A stretch of DNA of 64,000 bases. Origin: Chondrosia reniformis (taxonomy: Eukaryota > Porifera > Demospongiae > Chondrillida > Chondrillidae). How positions within the stretch are numbered: the first letter of the stretch is position 1; the number at the start of each line of letters is the position of its first letter. The DNA is taken from NCBI GenBank assembly GCA_947172415.1, contig OX359200.1:188501-252500 (forward strand), in the 5' to 3' direction. Shown here in pieces: positions 63,943 through 64,000 of this stretch. The translations under genes were made by a program, and so were the position numbers. The notes below the pieces were generated by a model, which made no database searches, had not been told where the DNA came from, and saw nothing but the letters and a program-made list of their open reading frames with translations.

Positions 63943-64000
63943 TTATAGGGTCATATTCTCTTCTATTCTGGGTCTTCCGGGCCTTCCAGGCCTTCCAGGA
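63943..64000 (-). CDS. Possible C-terminal fragment of a Gly-Arg-Pro repeat protein (partial)
   Basis: On the minus strand the frame entering at the right edge reads PGRPGRPGRPRIEENMTL and then stops (TAA at 63943-63945). A PGR triplet repeat could be collagen-like or merely a short CCTTCCAGG tandem repeat; too little is visible to decide. Confidence 0.25.
   Translation of the reverse strand, partial: PGRPGRPGRPRIEENMTL

Overview
The window is a gene-dense, intron-rich stretch of animal DNA. Evidence that it is metazoan includes a DOK-type PH plus IRS-PTB adaptor, two CABIT-SAM (GAREM/THEMIS-like) proteins, a TRIM protein, SNRK, a KCC-type SLC12 transporter, a FIT protein and many short GT-AG introns with phase-consistent junctions. 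Compact spacing (often 30 to 400 bp between genes), AT-rich introns loaded with minisatellites, and an unfamiliar pair of secreted proteins suggest an early-branching animal, most likely a sponge (Amphimedon-like). That placement is an inference; no marker gene settles it.

Layout, left to right: C-terminus of an unidentified gene (1-1006, +); two tandem secreted-protein paralogs (1328-3825 and 4397-5627, +); GINS2/PSF2 (5871-7398, -) head-to-head with a 14-exon septin (7502-14373, +); an unidentified 330-residue gene (14857-16004, -); an intronless PTB-domain gene (17160-17873, +); a 26-exon KCC-type K-Cl cotransporter (18581-24868, +); OTUD6B (24997-26284, -) head-to-head with ZNHIT3 (26315-26928, +); AGXT2 (27270-30823, -) head-to-head with SNRK kinase (31041-36575, +); COQ9 (37425-38882, -); two tandem intronless CABIT-SAM adaptors (39274-40812 and 41199-43298, +); purine nucleoside phosphorylase (43393-45640, -) head-to-head with FITM2 (45723-46667, +); a TRIM protein (46768-48793, +); ZNRF-type E3 ligase (49011-51718, -); DOK-like adaptor (52037-58133, -); SLC38 amino-acid transporter (58419-61242, -); GAR1 snoRNP protein (61494-63760, -); and a possible fragment of another minus gene at the right edge.

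The genes do not form an operon-like pathway. They are a mix of housekeeping genes (replication, snoRNP, CoQ, purine salvage, transporters) and tyrosine-kinase adaptor genes (PTB, CABIT-SAM x2, DOK). Shared features are structural: head-to-head promoters as short as 30 bp, start codons embedded in ATGGC, a recurrent ATTGCGYAA motif just upstream of several starts, about 18 minisatellites almost all inside introns, and five introns with minor-spliceosome (U12-type) signals, four of them in one gene. Exon models were built by hand from reading frames, GT/AG signals, phase agreement and remembered family sequences; no search was run.
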